A stretch of 64,000 nucleotides of DNA from Streptococcus mitis (GTDB lineage: Bacteria; Bacillota; Bacilli; Lactobacillales; Streptococcaceae), in NCBI GenBank assembly GCA_001914195.1, contig MKYF01000001.1, forward strand, positions 89,021-153,020, read 5' to 3'. Below are positions 17,049 through 25,633 of this stretch, one piece after another. The notes under the pieces are model-generated. The model was given only the letters and a program-made list of their open reading frames with translations, was not told the origin of the DNA and did not search any database. Numbering within the stretch: the first letter of the stretch is position 1; each line of letters begins with the position of its first letter. A program made the position numbers and the translations under genes.

Positions 17049-17967
17049 GCGGTGGCGCTATTATCTGCGCCGCTTTGCTCATCAGATAAAAATTTTACGT
17101 GTCTTACAAAGCATCTCTCGCGAAAAATATGATGAGAAGATTTCGGCCTCTCTGGTCTATGGTTTTTTATCAGCAGTAGCGGTCAATTTCTTTTTCCAAC
17201 CGGGGCATGTGTATTCGAGTGGTGCGACAGGTCTGGCACAGATTATCTCTGCCTTGAGTAATCACTGGTTTGGTTTTCATATCCCGATTTCGCTGACCTT
17301 CTACGCCATTAATTTTCCTTTGATGGTCTTGGCTTGGTATCAGATTGGCCATAAGTTCACCGTCTTTACCTTTATCACGGTGTCTATGAGTTCTTTCTTT
17401 ATCCAGTTTGTACCTGTGGCGACCTTGACTGAGGATCCTATTATCAATGCCCTTTTTGGGGGTGTTGTCATGGGCTTGGGGATTGGTTTTGCTCTTCGAA
17501 ATAATATCTCCAGTGGTGGGACGGATATCGTCAGTTTGACTATTCGCAAGAAAACAGGTAAGAATGTCGGTAGTATTTCTTTCTTGGTAAATGGGACTAT
17601 CATGCTGATAGCTGGTTTGACCTTTGGATGGAAATACGCTCTCTATTCTATGATTACCATCTTTGTCTCTAGCCGTGTGACAGATGCGGTCTTTACCAAG
17701 CAAAAACGCATGCAGGCCATGATTGTGACCAATCATCCAGATAAAGTAATTGAGAAAATCCATAAAAAATTGCACCGCGGAGCAACCATGATCCACGATG
17801 CAGAAGGAACCTATAATCACGAGAGAAAGGCAGTTTTAATTACTGTCATTACACGTGCAGAGTTTAATGAATTTAAACAGATTATGAAACAGGTGGACCC
17901 AGGCGCCTTTGTCTCTGTATCTGAGAATGTTCATATTCTGGGACGATTCGTTGAAACAGAAAATTAG
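17026..17967 (+). CDS. YitT-family membrane protein (DUF161/DUF2179)
   Basis: A 313-residue protein with about five transmembrane helices (residues about 40-200, SSGGTDIVS in the core) and a C-terminal DUF2179 domain (GATMIHDAEGTY... to ILGRF). Members are widespread in Firmicutes; their molecular role is unclear. The start lies inside aspS, overlapping it by 23 bp, so it is translationally coupled. A terminator follows. Confidence 0.9.
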   Translation: MKQAKRIKRWRYYLRRFAHQIKILRVLQSISREKYDEKISASLVYGFLSAVAVNFFFQPGHVYSSGATGLAQIISALSNHWFGFHIPISLTFYAINFPLMVLAWYQIGHKFTVFTFITVSMSSFFIQFVPVATLTEDPIINALFGGVVMGLGIGFALRNNISSGGTDIVSLTIRKKTGKNVGSISFLVNGTIMLIAGLTFGWKYALYSMITIFVSSRVTDAVFTKQKRMQAMIVTNHPDKVIEKIHKKLHRGATMIHDAEGTYNHERKAVLITVITRAEFNEFKQIMKQVDPGAFVSVSENVHILGRFVETEN

Positions 17968-17977
17968 TGACTAAAAA

Positions 17978-18000
17978 ATCCAGCGCGAGCTGGTTTTTAT
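17978..18000. terminator. Terminator between the YitT-family gene and malR
   Basis: The arms ccagc and gctgg with a short loop and a T-run (17994-). The T-run overlaps the malR stop codon region, so it may serve both convergent genes. Confidence 0.65.
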
Positions 18001-18983
18001 TTTTCGATAATTTTGTGGGCGATTAACTGACGGTAACAAATTTGTTTATTGCTCTTAGCGTCGTTGATAATCTGAAGAATCGTTTCAAATGATGTTCGAC
18101 CAAGTTCTAGGCTATTAATATCGACATAGGCCGCCAAGTTGAGCTTGGGATTGACTGAGTCGAAGCTGAGAACAGGGACATCCAGCTGGTGCTTAGCGAT
18201 GTAGTCACAGACCCCTTCAGCTAGGAGGCTATCAGTTGTGATGATAGCATCAATCATAGGATCATGTTTAAATAAACGCTTACTGAATTGATAACCTTTT
18301 TCTTCTAGAAATTCGTTCGCAAAATAGGTCAAGTTACTATCAAGAGGCAGTTGATACTGTTTGAGTGCTGACTCATAGCCTGTTAAACGGTCTTGTGTTA
18401 CGAAGAGTCTCTTAGTACCTCCAATAAAGGCAATTCGTTTGCAGCCTTTTTTGATGAAATATTCAGTCGCATCAAAGCCAGCTTGAACGTTGTCATTATC
18501 GACAAGTGGAATGAAGGGGGACAGAGATTTTCCGAGGATGAGGAAGGGGAACTGCTCATCAGCCACCAGTTTGACTAAAGGATCTTCCTCTTCGGCATAA
18601 AGGAAAATTAAACCGTCTACACGTTTACCATAGACCATTTGTGAGATGGCAGTAAGACGCTCCTTCTCATCTTTCCCTGTTGCTATCTGAATGGCATAGT
18701 GGTTTTCAGATGCGACTTGAGAGATGCCACGTAGGACTGATGGAAAGAAAGGATTTTGATAGAAGGCATCTGAGTCGTCAGGAAGGACCAAGCCGATAAC
18801 TTGGGTATAACTGCTTACCAAACTACGAGCGTTGAGGTTGGGGTGGTAATTGAGCTCCTTCATAGCCTTGCGAACGCGTTTTTTAGTTTCGTCGCTAATG
18901 GTTGATTTATTTTGAATAACACGGGTTACGGTTGAAGGCGAAACACCAGCAGCCTTGGCCACGTCTTTAATCGTAACGGGCAT
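17997..18983 (-). CDS. malR: LacI-family maltose operon repressor MalR
   Basis: A 328-residue LacI/GalR regulator with an N-terminal HTH (MPVTIKDVAKAAGVSPSTVTRVIQ) and a periplasmic-binding-like ligand domain. It represses malXCD and malQP in pneumococcus in the absence of maltodextrins, and matching CGCAAACGTTTGCG-type operators occur at both target promoters here. It is co-transcribed with the preceding malA gene (9-bp gap). Confidence 0.93.
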   Translation of the reverse strand: MPVTIKDVAKAAGVSPSTVTRVIQNKSTISDETKKRVRKAMKELNYHPNLNARSLVSSYTQVIGLVLPDDSDAFYQNPFFPSVLRGISQVASENHYAIQIATGKDEKERLTAISQMVYGKRVDGLIFLYAEEEDPLVKLVADEQFPFLILGKSLSPFIPLVDNDNVQAGFDATEYFIKKGCKRIAFIGGTKRLFVTQDRLTGYESALKQYQLPLDSNLTYFANEFLEEKGYQFSKRLFKHDPMIDAIITTDSLLAEGVCDYIAKHQLDVPVLSFDSVNPKLNLAAYVDINSLELGRTSFETILQIINDAKSNKQICYRQLIAHKIIEK

Positions 18984-18992
18984 AAAAATCTC

Positions 18993-19793
18993 CTATTTAT
19001 GGTAATCTGGATCACGGAAATGCGTTTTATAAAAGATAGTGACCAGATAAAGGACAAAAAGAATGTTTTGTACAGTGATGAGGTTTGACATATTTTGGCC
19101 AAACAATCCCAAAATAAGCGTAATCAGAGTCGGCAATCCTAAACAGTTCAAGATAAAATGGTAGCACTCTTTAAAGGTTTTAAATGAAAAGAGGCGTGAT
19201 TTCTTAGTGATATAAAGGAGAAGACTAGCCCCTAGAGAGACGATAAAGAAATTCAAACCAAAGAGGAAGCTGGCACCGAGAACTAGGAAGAGACTGATAT
19301 AGACACGATTTTGTTGGTACCAGTCTTTAGAAATTGCTTGGGTCAAGCTATCTTTACTTTTGAAACTCTCAGTCTCAATCGCCCGGTAAGAGACACGGGT
19401 CAGTTCTTTACTTTCCTTGCTGATGACGAGCTCATTCGTATCGAAATGCAGTTGCAAGTCCTTAGGTAATTCCTTGCTTTGACTTGGACCGATCACAATA
19501 GAAGGCGCTTGACTAGTTGTTCCAGTATAAGTTAATTTGCCATCAACAATTCTAGCATGTTCAGAGAGATTCTGAACCACCTCATCTGTCAATGGTTCAT
19601 AGACATTATCGATAAAGGTTTCTAGCGGATAAGTCTCCTGTGAGCTGTTTTGGATGGCAATAGGTACCATAGATAAGCTGATAAGGAAGATACTGGTAAA
19701 GAGAAGTTGGAACCAGTTGAGTCCGAAACGTTTGGACAGGGGCTTACGAAATCCCCAAATACTTGAAAAATAGGAAAATGGATATGGAAGCAT
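18993..19793 (-). CDS. malA: Maltodextrin utilization protein MalA (DUF1189 family)
   Basis: A 266-residue DUF1189 membrane protein with an N-terminal membrane helix, a large extracytoplasmic loop (about residues 45-170) and several C-terminal helices. It is the gene called malA between malD and malR in pneumococcus; its biochemical role is not established. The Shine-Dalgarno is weak (gaaagat). A BOX element separates it from malD. Confidence 0.8.
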   Translation of the reverse strand: MLPYPFSYFSSIWGFRKPLSKRFGLNWFQLLFTSIFLISLSMVPIAIQNSSQETYPLETFIDNVYEPLTDEVVQNLSEHARIVDGKLTYTGTTSQAPSIVIGPSQSKELPKDLQLHFDTNELVISKESKELTRVSYRAIETESFKSKDSLTQAISKDWYQQNRVYISLFLVLGASFLFGLNFFIVSLGASLLLYITKKSRLFSFKTFKECYHFILNCLGLPTLITLILGLFGQNMSNLITVQNILFVLYLVTIFYKTHFRDPDYHK

Positions 19794-19913
19794 AGGTATC
19801 TTTCTAAAAGGTGTTTTCTATATGAGTATTATTATATAGAGAAATGCGCTTTATTTCAAGTCTAGGAGAAAAATTGCTTGTTACAAGGATGTTATTTACA
19901 GTAACAATCGCTA

Positions 19914-20060
19914 ATACTCAATGAAAATCAAAGAGCAAACTAGGAAGCTAGCCGCAGGTTGCTCAAAGCATTGCTTTGAGGTTGTGGATAGAACTGACGA
20001 AGTCAGCTCAAAACACTGTTTTGAGGTTGCAGATGGAAGCTGACGTGGTTTGAAGAGTAT
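19914..20060 (-). repeat. BOX element 3 (reverse orientation)
   Basis: Runs from atactcaatgaaaatc to gaagagtat with one boxB module (147 bp), in the malA-malD gap. The rest of 19794-20087 shows no gene. Confidence 0.9.
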
Positions 20061-20087
20061 AAAATGAAAAAGGGTGGCGGGGATATA

Positions 20088-20930
20088 TTATCCCTTGTCG
20101 CCACCACTTGTAAGTCCTGAAACAAAGTTCTTTTGTAGGAAGAAGAAGAGAATACAGATTGGAAGGGCGATGAGGATAGCACCTGCTGAGAAGTAGGCGA
20201 TCTTCATGTTTTTCACATTGCTAACGAAGGTTTGGAGACCTACGGCAACAGTAAAGTATTCTTTCTCACGAAGCAAGAAACTAGAGAGGATGTAGTCTCC
20301 AAAAGGTCCCATGAAGGCCCAGAGAGCTTGTACGGCAACCATTGGGCGAACAAGTGGAAGAACAATTTGCCAGAAGCGGCGGAAGTGTCCTGCACCGTCT
20401 AGTTTTGCAGATTCGTCTAGAGACATTGGCACTGTATCGAAGTAGCCCTTCATGAGCCAAGCATTCATTGGGATACCACCACCAACGTAGAGGAAGATGA
20501 GGAACCAGCTGTGGTTAAGGGCGTTCAACATAAGTGCCATAACGAAGAAGGCTGTCAAAGCGGCCATGGTTGGCACCATTTGGATAATCAAGAAGAAGAC
20601 CAAACTTTGTTTACGAGCCAAGAAGTTGTAACGGCTGTAGGCATAACCAGCAAGTACGATGATACTTGTTTGAACAACCATGGTAATCAAGGCGATAATC
20701 AAAGTGTTGAGGTACCAAGTACCGTACAAGGTTTCAGTGAAGAGGCCTTTAAAGTTATCAAAATTGAGGTCGATATTAGTATCTAGTTTAAAGGCTGAGA
20801 CGTTACCTGCTTTAAAGGCTGACATGATGGTAATCAAAAGTGGATAGATAATCACGATTGATAGGCCAATTAAGTAGAGGTAAGTAAGGGTTTGAGTCAG
20901 TCTACGTTTGAGTTTAATTGAGTTATTCAT
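20088..20930 (-). CDS. malD: Maltodextrin ABC transporter permease MalD
   Basis: A 280-residue MalG-type permease with six membrane segments and the EAA loop (SAKLDGAGHFRRFWQIVLP). With MalX and MalC it imports maltodextrins; the ATPase (MsmK-type) is not in the window. The frame extends to 20975, but the ATG at 20930 follows gaggatg and begins one base after the malC stop, so it is taken as the start. Confidence 0.93.
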   Translation of the reverse strand: MNNSIKLKRRLTQTLTYLYLIGLSIVIIYPLLITIMSAFKAGNVSAFKLDTNIDLNFDNFKGLFTETLYGTWYLNTLIIALITMVVQTSIIVLAGYAYSRYNFLARKQSLVFFLIIQMVPTMAALTAFFVMALMLNALNHSWFLIFLYVGGGIPMNAWLMKGYFDTVPMSLDESAKLDGAGHFRRFWQIVLPLVRPMVAVQALWAFMGPFGDYILSSFLLREKEYFTVAVGLQTFVSNVKNMKIAYFSAGAILIALPICILFFFLQKNFVSGLTSGGDKG

Positions 20931-20931
20931 C

Positions 20932-22224
20932 TTAGACATCCTCCATATCAAATGCGTGTAGTTTCTTGAATGCAATCATAGAGATTGAGATGACAATGAT
21001 AGAGATAATCAAGGTAACAGCTGCCGCCATTGAGTATTGAGGAGATGTACCTGTTGTCAAACGGTAAATCCATGAGATTAAGATATCGGTTGAACCAGCT
21101 CCACCACCGACACTACCAGGACCTCCACCATTGAAGAGGTACATGATAGAGAAGTTGTTAAAGTTGAAGGTGTATTGGCTAATCAAAGTAGGTGCCGCAA
21201 CAGCCAAGATCATTGGGAAAGTGATGTTGCGGAATTTTTGCCAAGCATTAGCACCGTCAATATAAGCTGCTTCGTAAAGGTCGTTAGGAATAGATTGCAA
21301 GATACCCAAGGTCAAAACGTAGATGTATGGGAATCCAAGCCAACCTTGCATCATAATCAAGGCAATCTTAGTCCAAGTTGGGTCTGTTTTCCAAGGGATA
21401 AGAGCCCCATCAAGGAAAGGAAGGAATTTAGCAAAGATCGGCAAGACTTGAGTGTTGATAGCTCCGACACTATCGTTAAACATGTTTGAGAATGTCAAGA
21501 TAGTGATGAAGGCTGGGACAGCCCAAGGAAGAAGGAAAATAACACCAAAGATACGTTTTCCTTTGATAAATGGTTGGTTAGCAATGATAGCTGTGAAGAT
21601 ACCGATTACGATTTGTAAAGTTGAGGCAGCCAAAGCCCAGATGATAGTCCAAGAAAGAACAGAACCAAAGGCAGAACGGAAGGTACTCAAGCTCCAAATG
21701 TTTGTAAAGTTTGTCAAACCAACCCAGTCCAACAATTTGTTTGGTGGTAAGTGTTGGAAGTCATAGTTGGTAAAGGCGATCATCAAGGTTACGATAACTG
21801 GGAAGATAATCGCGAAGGTCATGGCAACATAAGATGGAATGATCAAGAGGTAAGGGAAGCCATTTTCATAGATTCCTTTGACCATTTCTTTAAAGGTAAG
21901 TGCTACTGGTATGCCATTGTTAATGTGTTTGGCAGTTGTATGTGCATCTTTGATATTTGCGAAATAAAAGAGTACATAAACAACTACAAAGATTAAATGG
22001 AAGGCACCACGAATCAGCATAAAGAGGGAATTGTCACGACCTGGCTTGTCACCAAGAGTGATGAGATTGCTCAATTCAGGGGCTGCAAGTGCTAGGAAAT
22101 AAAGGACAAATACGATGGTTACACCAAGGAAGATAAAACCTTTGGCCTTTTGTTTATTGTAAATCTGTCCTAACCCAGGAATGATAGACAGCAGGGCTGC
22201 TTTACTAGGTTGTTGCTTTTCCAT
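20932..22224 (-). CDS. malC: Maltodextrin ABC transporter permease MalC
   Basis: A 430-residue MalF-type permease with an EAA loop (EAAYIDGANAWQKFRNITFP). It forms the membrane channel with MalD. The start at 22224 is chosen because aaaggag lies 6 bases upstream; the longer frame to 22239 would place that motif inside the gene. Confidence 0.93.
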   Translation of the reverse strand: MEKQQPSKAALLSIIPGLGQIYNKQKAKGFIFLGVTIVFVLYFLALAAPELSNLITLGDKPGRDNSLFMLIRGAFHLIFVVVYVLFYFANIKDAHTTAKHINNGIPVALTFKEMVKGIYENGFPYLLIIPSYVAMTFAIIFPVIVTLMIAFTNYDFQHLPPNKLLDWVGLTNFTNIWSLSTFRSAFGSVLSWTIIWALAASTLQIVIGIFTAIIANQPFIKGKRIFGVIFLLPWAVPAFITILTFSNMFNDSVGAINTQVLPIFAKFLPFLDGALIPWKTDPTWTKIALIMMQGWLGFPYIYVLTLGILQSIPNDLYEAAYIDGANAWQKFRNITFPMILAVAAPTLISQYTFNFNNFSIMYLFNGGGPGSVGGGAGSTDILISWIYRLTTGTSPQYSMAAAVTLIISIIVISISMIAFKKLHAFDMEDV

Positions 22225-22293
22225 AATAACTCCTTTCATAGGATACTGGTTTCTAGATAAAACCTAAACTATTTGTGTTTTTGTTGATAAATT

Positions 22294-22324
22294 CAAAGGG
22301 GGATTTGATTTCCACCCCCCTTGA
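22294..22324 (-). terminator. Intercistronic hairpin between malX and malC
   Basis: The arms caaaggggg and ccccccttg with a short loop, no long U-run in the minus direction. It probably acts as a partial terminator or 3' stabiliser, keeping malX mRNA above malCD. Confidence 0.6.
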
Positions 22325-22333
22325 ACAAATTTT

Positions 22334-23605
22334 TTATTCACCAAATTTTTGTTTGATTGTTTCTTTGATCAATGTCACAGCATCGTTAGCAGCTGTTTTA
22401 GCATCTTTCTTACCACTTACAGCTTCAAACAACATTGTTTTAGCTGGGTCCCAAACAGCTGACATTTGAGAGATGTTTGGCATTGGTTGAGCGTTCTTGA
22501 ACTGTTTGATAACAGCTGTTGTCAACTCATCATTTTTACCTTCAGCGTATGAACGAGCTTCAGTGTTAGCTGGGATTTCATTAGTTTTATCGTAGAAGGC
22601 TTTTTGTTGTTCAGTTGAAACAAGGAAGTCTACAAATTTTTGAGCAGCTTCAAGGTTCTTAGTGCTTGATGGGATGATCCAAGCTTTACCACCACCAAAT
22701 GCTGCGTAGTCTTTTCCGTTTGGAAGAGTTGGGATAGTTGCAACACCGTAGTTTACTTTAGCGTCTTTGAAGGCTTGAGCTTTCCAAGGTCCATCGATGA
22801 TAGCAGCTGTTTTACCTTCTTGGAATTGAGTTTGGATTAGGTTTCCAGCTCCTTCAGTATCTTGCATACCTTTAGGCCATTTTTCATACCAAGTTTTAGC
22901 GTATTCTACACCTTTGATAGCGCCGTCGTTGGCAAGACCGATGTCTTTAGCGTCTTTACCGTTTTGACCGAATACGTAACCGCCGTTACCAGCAAGAAGT
23001 CCGTATGCAAAGTAGAAGTTTGTCCAGTCAGCTAGGAAAGCAGAAGTTTTTCCATCTTCTCCAGCGAATGCGTATTTGCTATCTTTAGCAAGGTTTTCCA
23101 AGTCAGCAAATGTTTTTGGAGCTTCTTTTACCAAGTCTTTGTTGTAGTACATAACAAGTGACTCGATAACGGCAGGAGCACCGTAAACTTTACCGTCAGC
23201 AGCTGTTACAAGAGATTTAGTTTTATCATCTGTTTTAGCACCGTCGCTCAATTTCACTTCTGAAAGTTGTCCGTCAGTACCAAGGCTACCTACACGGTCG
23301 TATGGAGCCATCATAACGTCAGGAGCTTGACCTGATTGGTTGTCAAGAGAAAGTTTGTCAAGCCCACCCATTTGGTCACCAGATTTGATGTTAACTGTTG
23401 TTCCTGATTGTTCTTTATAAGCTTTAGCTACTGTTTCAGCATAAGCTTTGTATTGGTCCTCAACGTAAAGAGTGATTTCTTTCGCTTCAGATGAACCAGA
23501 ATCAGCAGGTTTATCAGCAGTTTTGCTTCCGCAAGCTACCAAAAGCAAGCTAGCAAGTGTAACAGTTCCAAGCACAGCAGCGCTCTTCATGAATTTAGAT
23601 GACAT
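22334..23605 (-). CDS. malX: Maltodextrin-binding lipoprotein MalX
   Basis: A 423-residue extracellular solute-binding protein of the MalE type. A lipoprotein signal peptide ends in LLVAC with the lipid-modified Cys at position 25. It binds maltodextrins at the cell surface and delivers them to MalCD. A taggagga Shine-Dalgarno, and a promoter overlapped on its downstream side by a MalR-type operator, precede it. Confidence 0.95.
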   Translation of the reverse strand: MSSKFMKSAAVLGTVTLASLLLVACGSKTADKPADSGSSEAKEITLYVEDQYKAYAETVAKAYKEQSGTTVNIKSGDQMGGLDKLSLDNQSGQAPDVMMAPYDRVGSLGTDGQLSEVKLSDGAKTDDKTKSLVTAADGKVYGAPAVIESLVMYYNKDLVKEAPKTFADLENLAKDSKYAFAGEDGKTSAFLADWTNFYFAYGLLAGNGGYVFGQNGKDAKDIGLANDGAIKGVEYAKTWYEKWPKGMQDTEGAGNLIQTQFQEGKTAAIIDGPWKAQAFKDAKVNYGVATIPTLPNGKDYAAFGGGKAWIIPSSTKNLEAAQKFVDFLVSTEQQKAFYDKTNEIPANTEARSYAEGKNDELTTAVIKQFKNAQPMPNISQMSAVWDPAKTMLFEAVSGKKDAKTAANDAVTLIKETIKQKFGE

Positions 23606-23645
23606 AGTGTATTCCTCCTAAAGAATAACAAATTTTATAATGAGG

Positions 23646-23702
23646 AAACGCAAACGTTTTCCTTTATGGGACTAGTATAGCACAAATAGAAAACGGTTGC
23701 AA
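23646..23702 (-). promoter_or_regulatory. malX promoter and MalR-type operator
   Basis: On the minus strand, -35 TTGCAA (23697-23702) and -10 TATACT (23674-23679) are 17 bp apart. Just downstream of the start point lies aaacgcaaacgtttt (23646-23660), a LacI-family operator. The position favours repression by roadblock. Confidence 0.8.
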
Positions 23703-23995
23703 GTGTTTTTTGTAAAAATTTTAAAAAAATTTCACGGAAAGGGTAAGCGTTTTATTTGCTTATAATAGAAGAAAAGTTAGAAAATATATTTTCATGCTTT
23801 TACTGAAATTATTTAGGGAAACGATTGCCTAGATTTTGAACAAAAAATAAATTGCTCTAGACCAAAAGTAGGCTAAGTTGAGCCTTCTATTTGTAGTTGA
23901 AGAAGATTTTGTAAATAGAAAAGGAAAATGTATATGTATACATAAAGAAGGACAAGTTTTTTTAAAAAAATAATCAAAAAGTTTTTTAAAAACGC

Positions 23996-24046
23996 TTGCA
24001 ATTATTCCAAAAATGAAGTATACTTATCTTAACGCAAACGTTTGCG
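23996..24046 (+). promoter_or_regulatory. malQP promoter and MalR operator
   Basis: -35 TTGCAA (23996-24001) and -10 TATACT (24019-24024) are 17 bp apart; the perfect palindrome cgcaaacgtttgcg lies at 24033-24046, at or just after the start point. The -35/-10 set is identical to that of malX, so the two divergent units share control. The region 23606-24090 holds no gene apart from these sites. Confidence 0.85.
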
Positions 24047-24090
24047 CCCAAAAATGAAAAATTAAACTACAAATACACGAGGTGTTGTTT

Positions 24091-25608
24091 ATGAAAAAAC
24101 GTCAAAGTGGTGTGTTGATGCACATCTCTTCTCTCCCAGGAGCCTACGGAATCGGGTCATTTGGTCAAAGTGCTTACGACTTCGTTGATTTCTTGGTCCG
24201 TACAAAACAACGTTACTGGCAAATCCTTCCATTAGGAACAACTAGTTACGGAGATTCTCCTTACCAATCTTTCTCAGCCTTCGCAGGAAACACTCATTTT
24301 ATCGATTTGGATATCTTGGTGGAGCAAGGTTTGTTGGAAGCAAGTGACCTTGAAGGAGTTGACTTTGGTAGCGATGCGTCTGAAGTTGACTATGCTAAGA
24401 TTTACTATGCACGTCGTCCTCTTTTAGAAAAAGCGGTGAAACGTTTCTTTGAAGTCGGAGATGTTAAAGATTTTGAGAAATTTGCTCAAGACAACCAATC
24501 ATGGCTTGAGCTCTTTGCTGAGTATATGGCTATCAAAGAGCATTTTGAAAATCTTGCTTGGACTGAATGGCCAGATGCAGATGCTCGTGCTCGTAAAGCT
24601 TCAGCACTTGAAAGCTATCGTGAGCAATTGGCAGACAAGTTGGTTTACCACCGTGTGACTCAATACTTCTTCTTCCAACAATGGTTGAAATTGAAAGCTT
24701 ACGCTAACGACAACCACATCGAAATCGTTGGAGACATGCCAATCTACGTAGCGGAAGATTCAAGCGATATGTGGGCAAATCCACATCTCTTCAAGACCGA
24801 TGTCAACGGTAAGGCGACTTGCATCGCAGGATGCCCACCAGATGAATTTTCTGCAACTGGTCAGCTTTGGGGTAACCCAATCTATGACTGGGAAGCAATG
24901 GACAAAGACGGCTACAAATGGTGGATTGAACGCTTGCGTGAAAGCTTCAAAATCTACGATATCGTTCGTATCGACCACTTTCGTGGTTTCGAATCTTACT
25001 GGGAAATCCCTGCTGGTTCCGATACAGCAGCACCTGGTGAGTGGGTGAAAGGTCCGGGCTACAAGCTTTTTGCAGCCGTTAAGGAAGAACTTGGTGAGCT
25101 AAACATCATCGCAGAAGACCTTGGCTTCATGACAGATGAAGTTATTGAGTTGCGTGAACGTACTGGCTTCCCAGGAATGAAGATTCTTCAATTTGCCTTC
25201 AACCCAGAAGACGAAAGCATCGATAGCCCACACTTGGCACCTGCTAACTCAGTTATGTACACAGGAACACACGATAACAACACGGTCCTTGGTTGGTACC
25301 GTAACGAGATTGATGATGCGACTCGTGAGTACATGGCTCGCTATACTAACCGTAAAGAATACGAAACAGTTCCACACGCTATGCTTCGTACAGTCTTTTC
25401 ATCAGTTAGCTTCATGGCAATTGCAACTATGCAAGATTTGCTAGAATTGGATGAGACAGCTCGTATGAACTTCCCATCTACCCTTGGTGGAAACTGGTCT
25501 TGGCGTATGACTGAAGATCAATTGACACCAGCTGTCGAGGAAGGCTTGCTTGACTTGACAACAATCTATCGACGAATTAATGAAAATTTGGTAGAATTAA
25601 AGAAATAA
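24091..25608 (+). CDS. malQ: 4-alpha-glucanotransferase
   Basis: A 505-residue amylomaltase (GH77) that transfers maltosyl units between maltodextrins and releases glucose. Catalytic regions are visible: the nucleophile Asp in DIVRIDHFRGF, the acid Glu in IIAEDLGF and the third Asp in GTHDNNTV. The frame begins at 24082, but gagg places the start at the ATG of MKKRQSG (24091). It works with MalP on imported maltodextrins. Confidence 0.97.
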   Translation: MKKRQSGVLMHISSLPGAYGIGSFGQSAYDFVDFLVRTKQRYWQILPLGTTSYGDSPYQSFSAFAGNTHFIDLDILVEQGLLEASDLEGVDFGSDASEVDYAKIYYARRPLLEKAVKRFFEVGDVKDFEKFAQDNQSWLELFAEYMAIKEHFENLAWTEWPDADARARKASALESYREQLADKLVYHRVTQYFFFQQWLKLKAYANDNHIEIVGDMPIYVAEDSSDMWANPHLFKTDVNGKATCIAGCPPDEFSATGQLWGNPIYDWEAMDKDGYKWWIERLRESFKIYDIVRIDHFRGFESYWEIPAGSDTAAPGEWVKGPGYKLFAAVKEELGELNIIAEDLGFMTDEVIELRERTGFPGMKILQFAFNPEDESIDSPHLAPANSVMYTGTHDNNTVLGWYRNEIDDATREYMARYTNRKEYETVPHAMLRTVFSSVSFMAIATMQDLLELDETARMNFPSTLGGNWSWRMTEDQLTPAVEEGLLDLTTIYRRINENLVELKK

Positions 25609-25633
25609 TACAATATCAGGAGACACCTTAAAC

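Noticed and set aside
23881..24000. Extra small gene in the malX-malQ gap
   Set aside because: No ORF with a Shine-Dalgarno; only AT-rich promoter sequence and operators.
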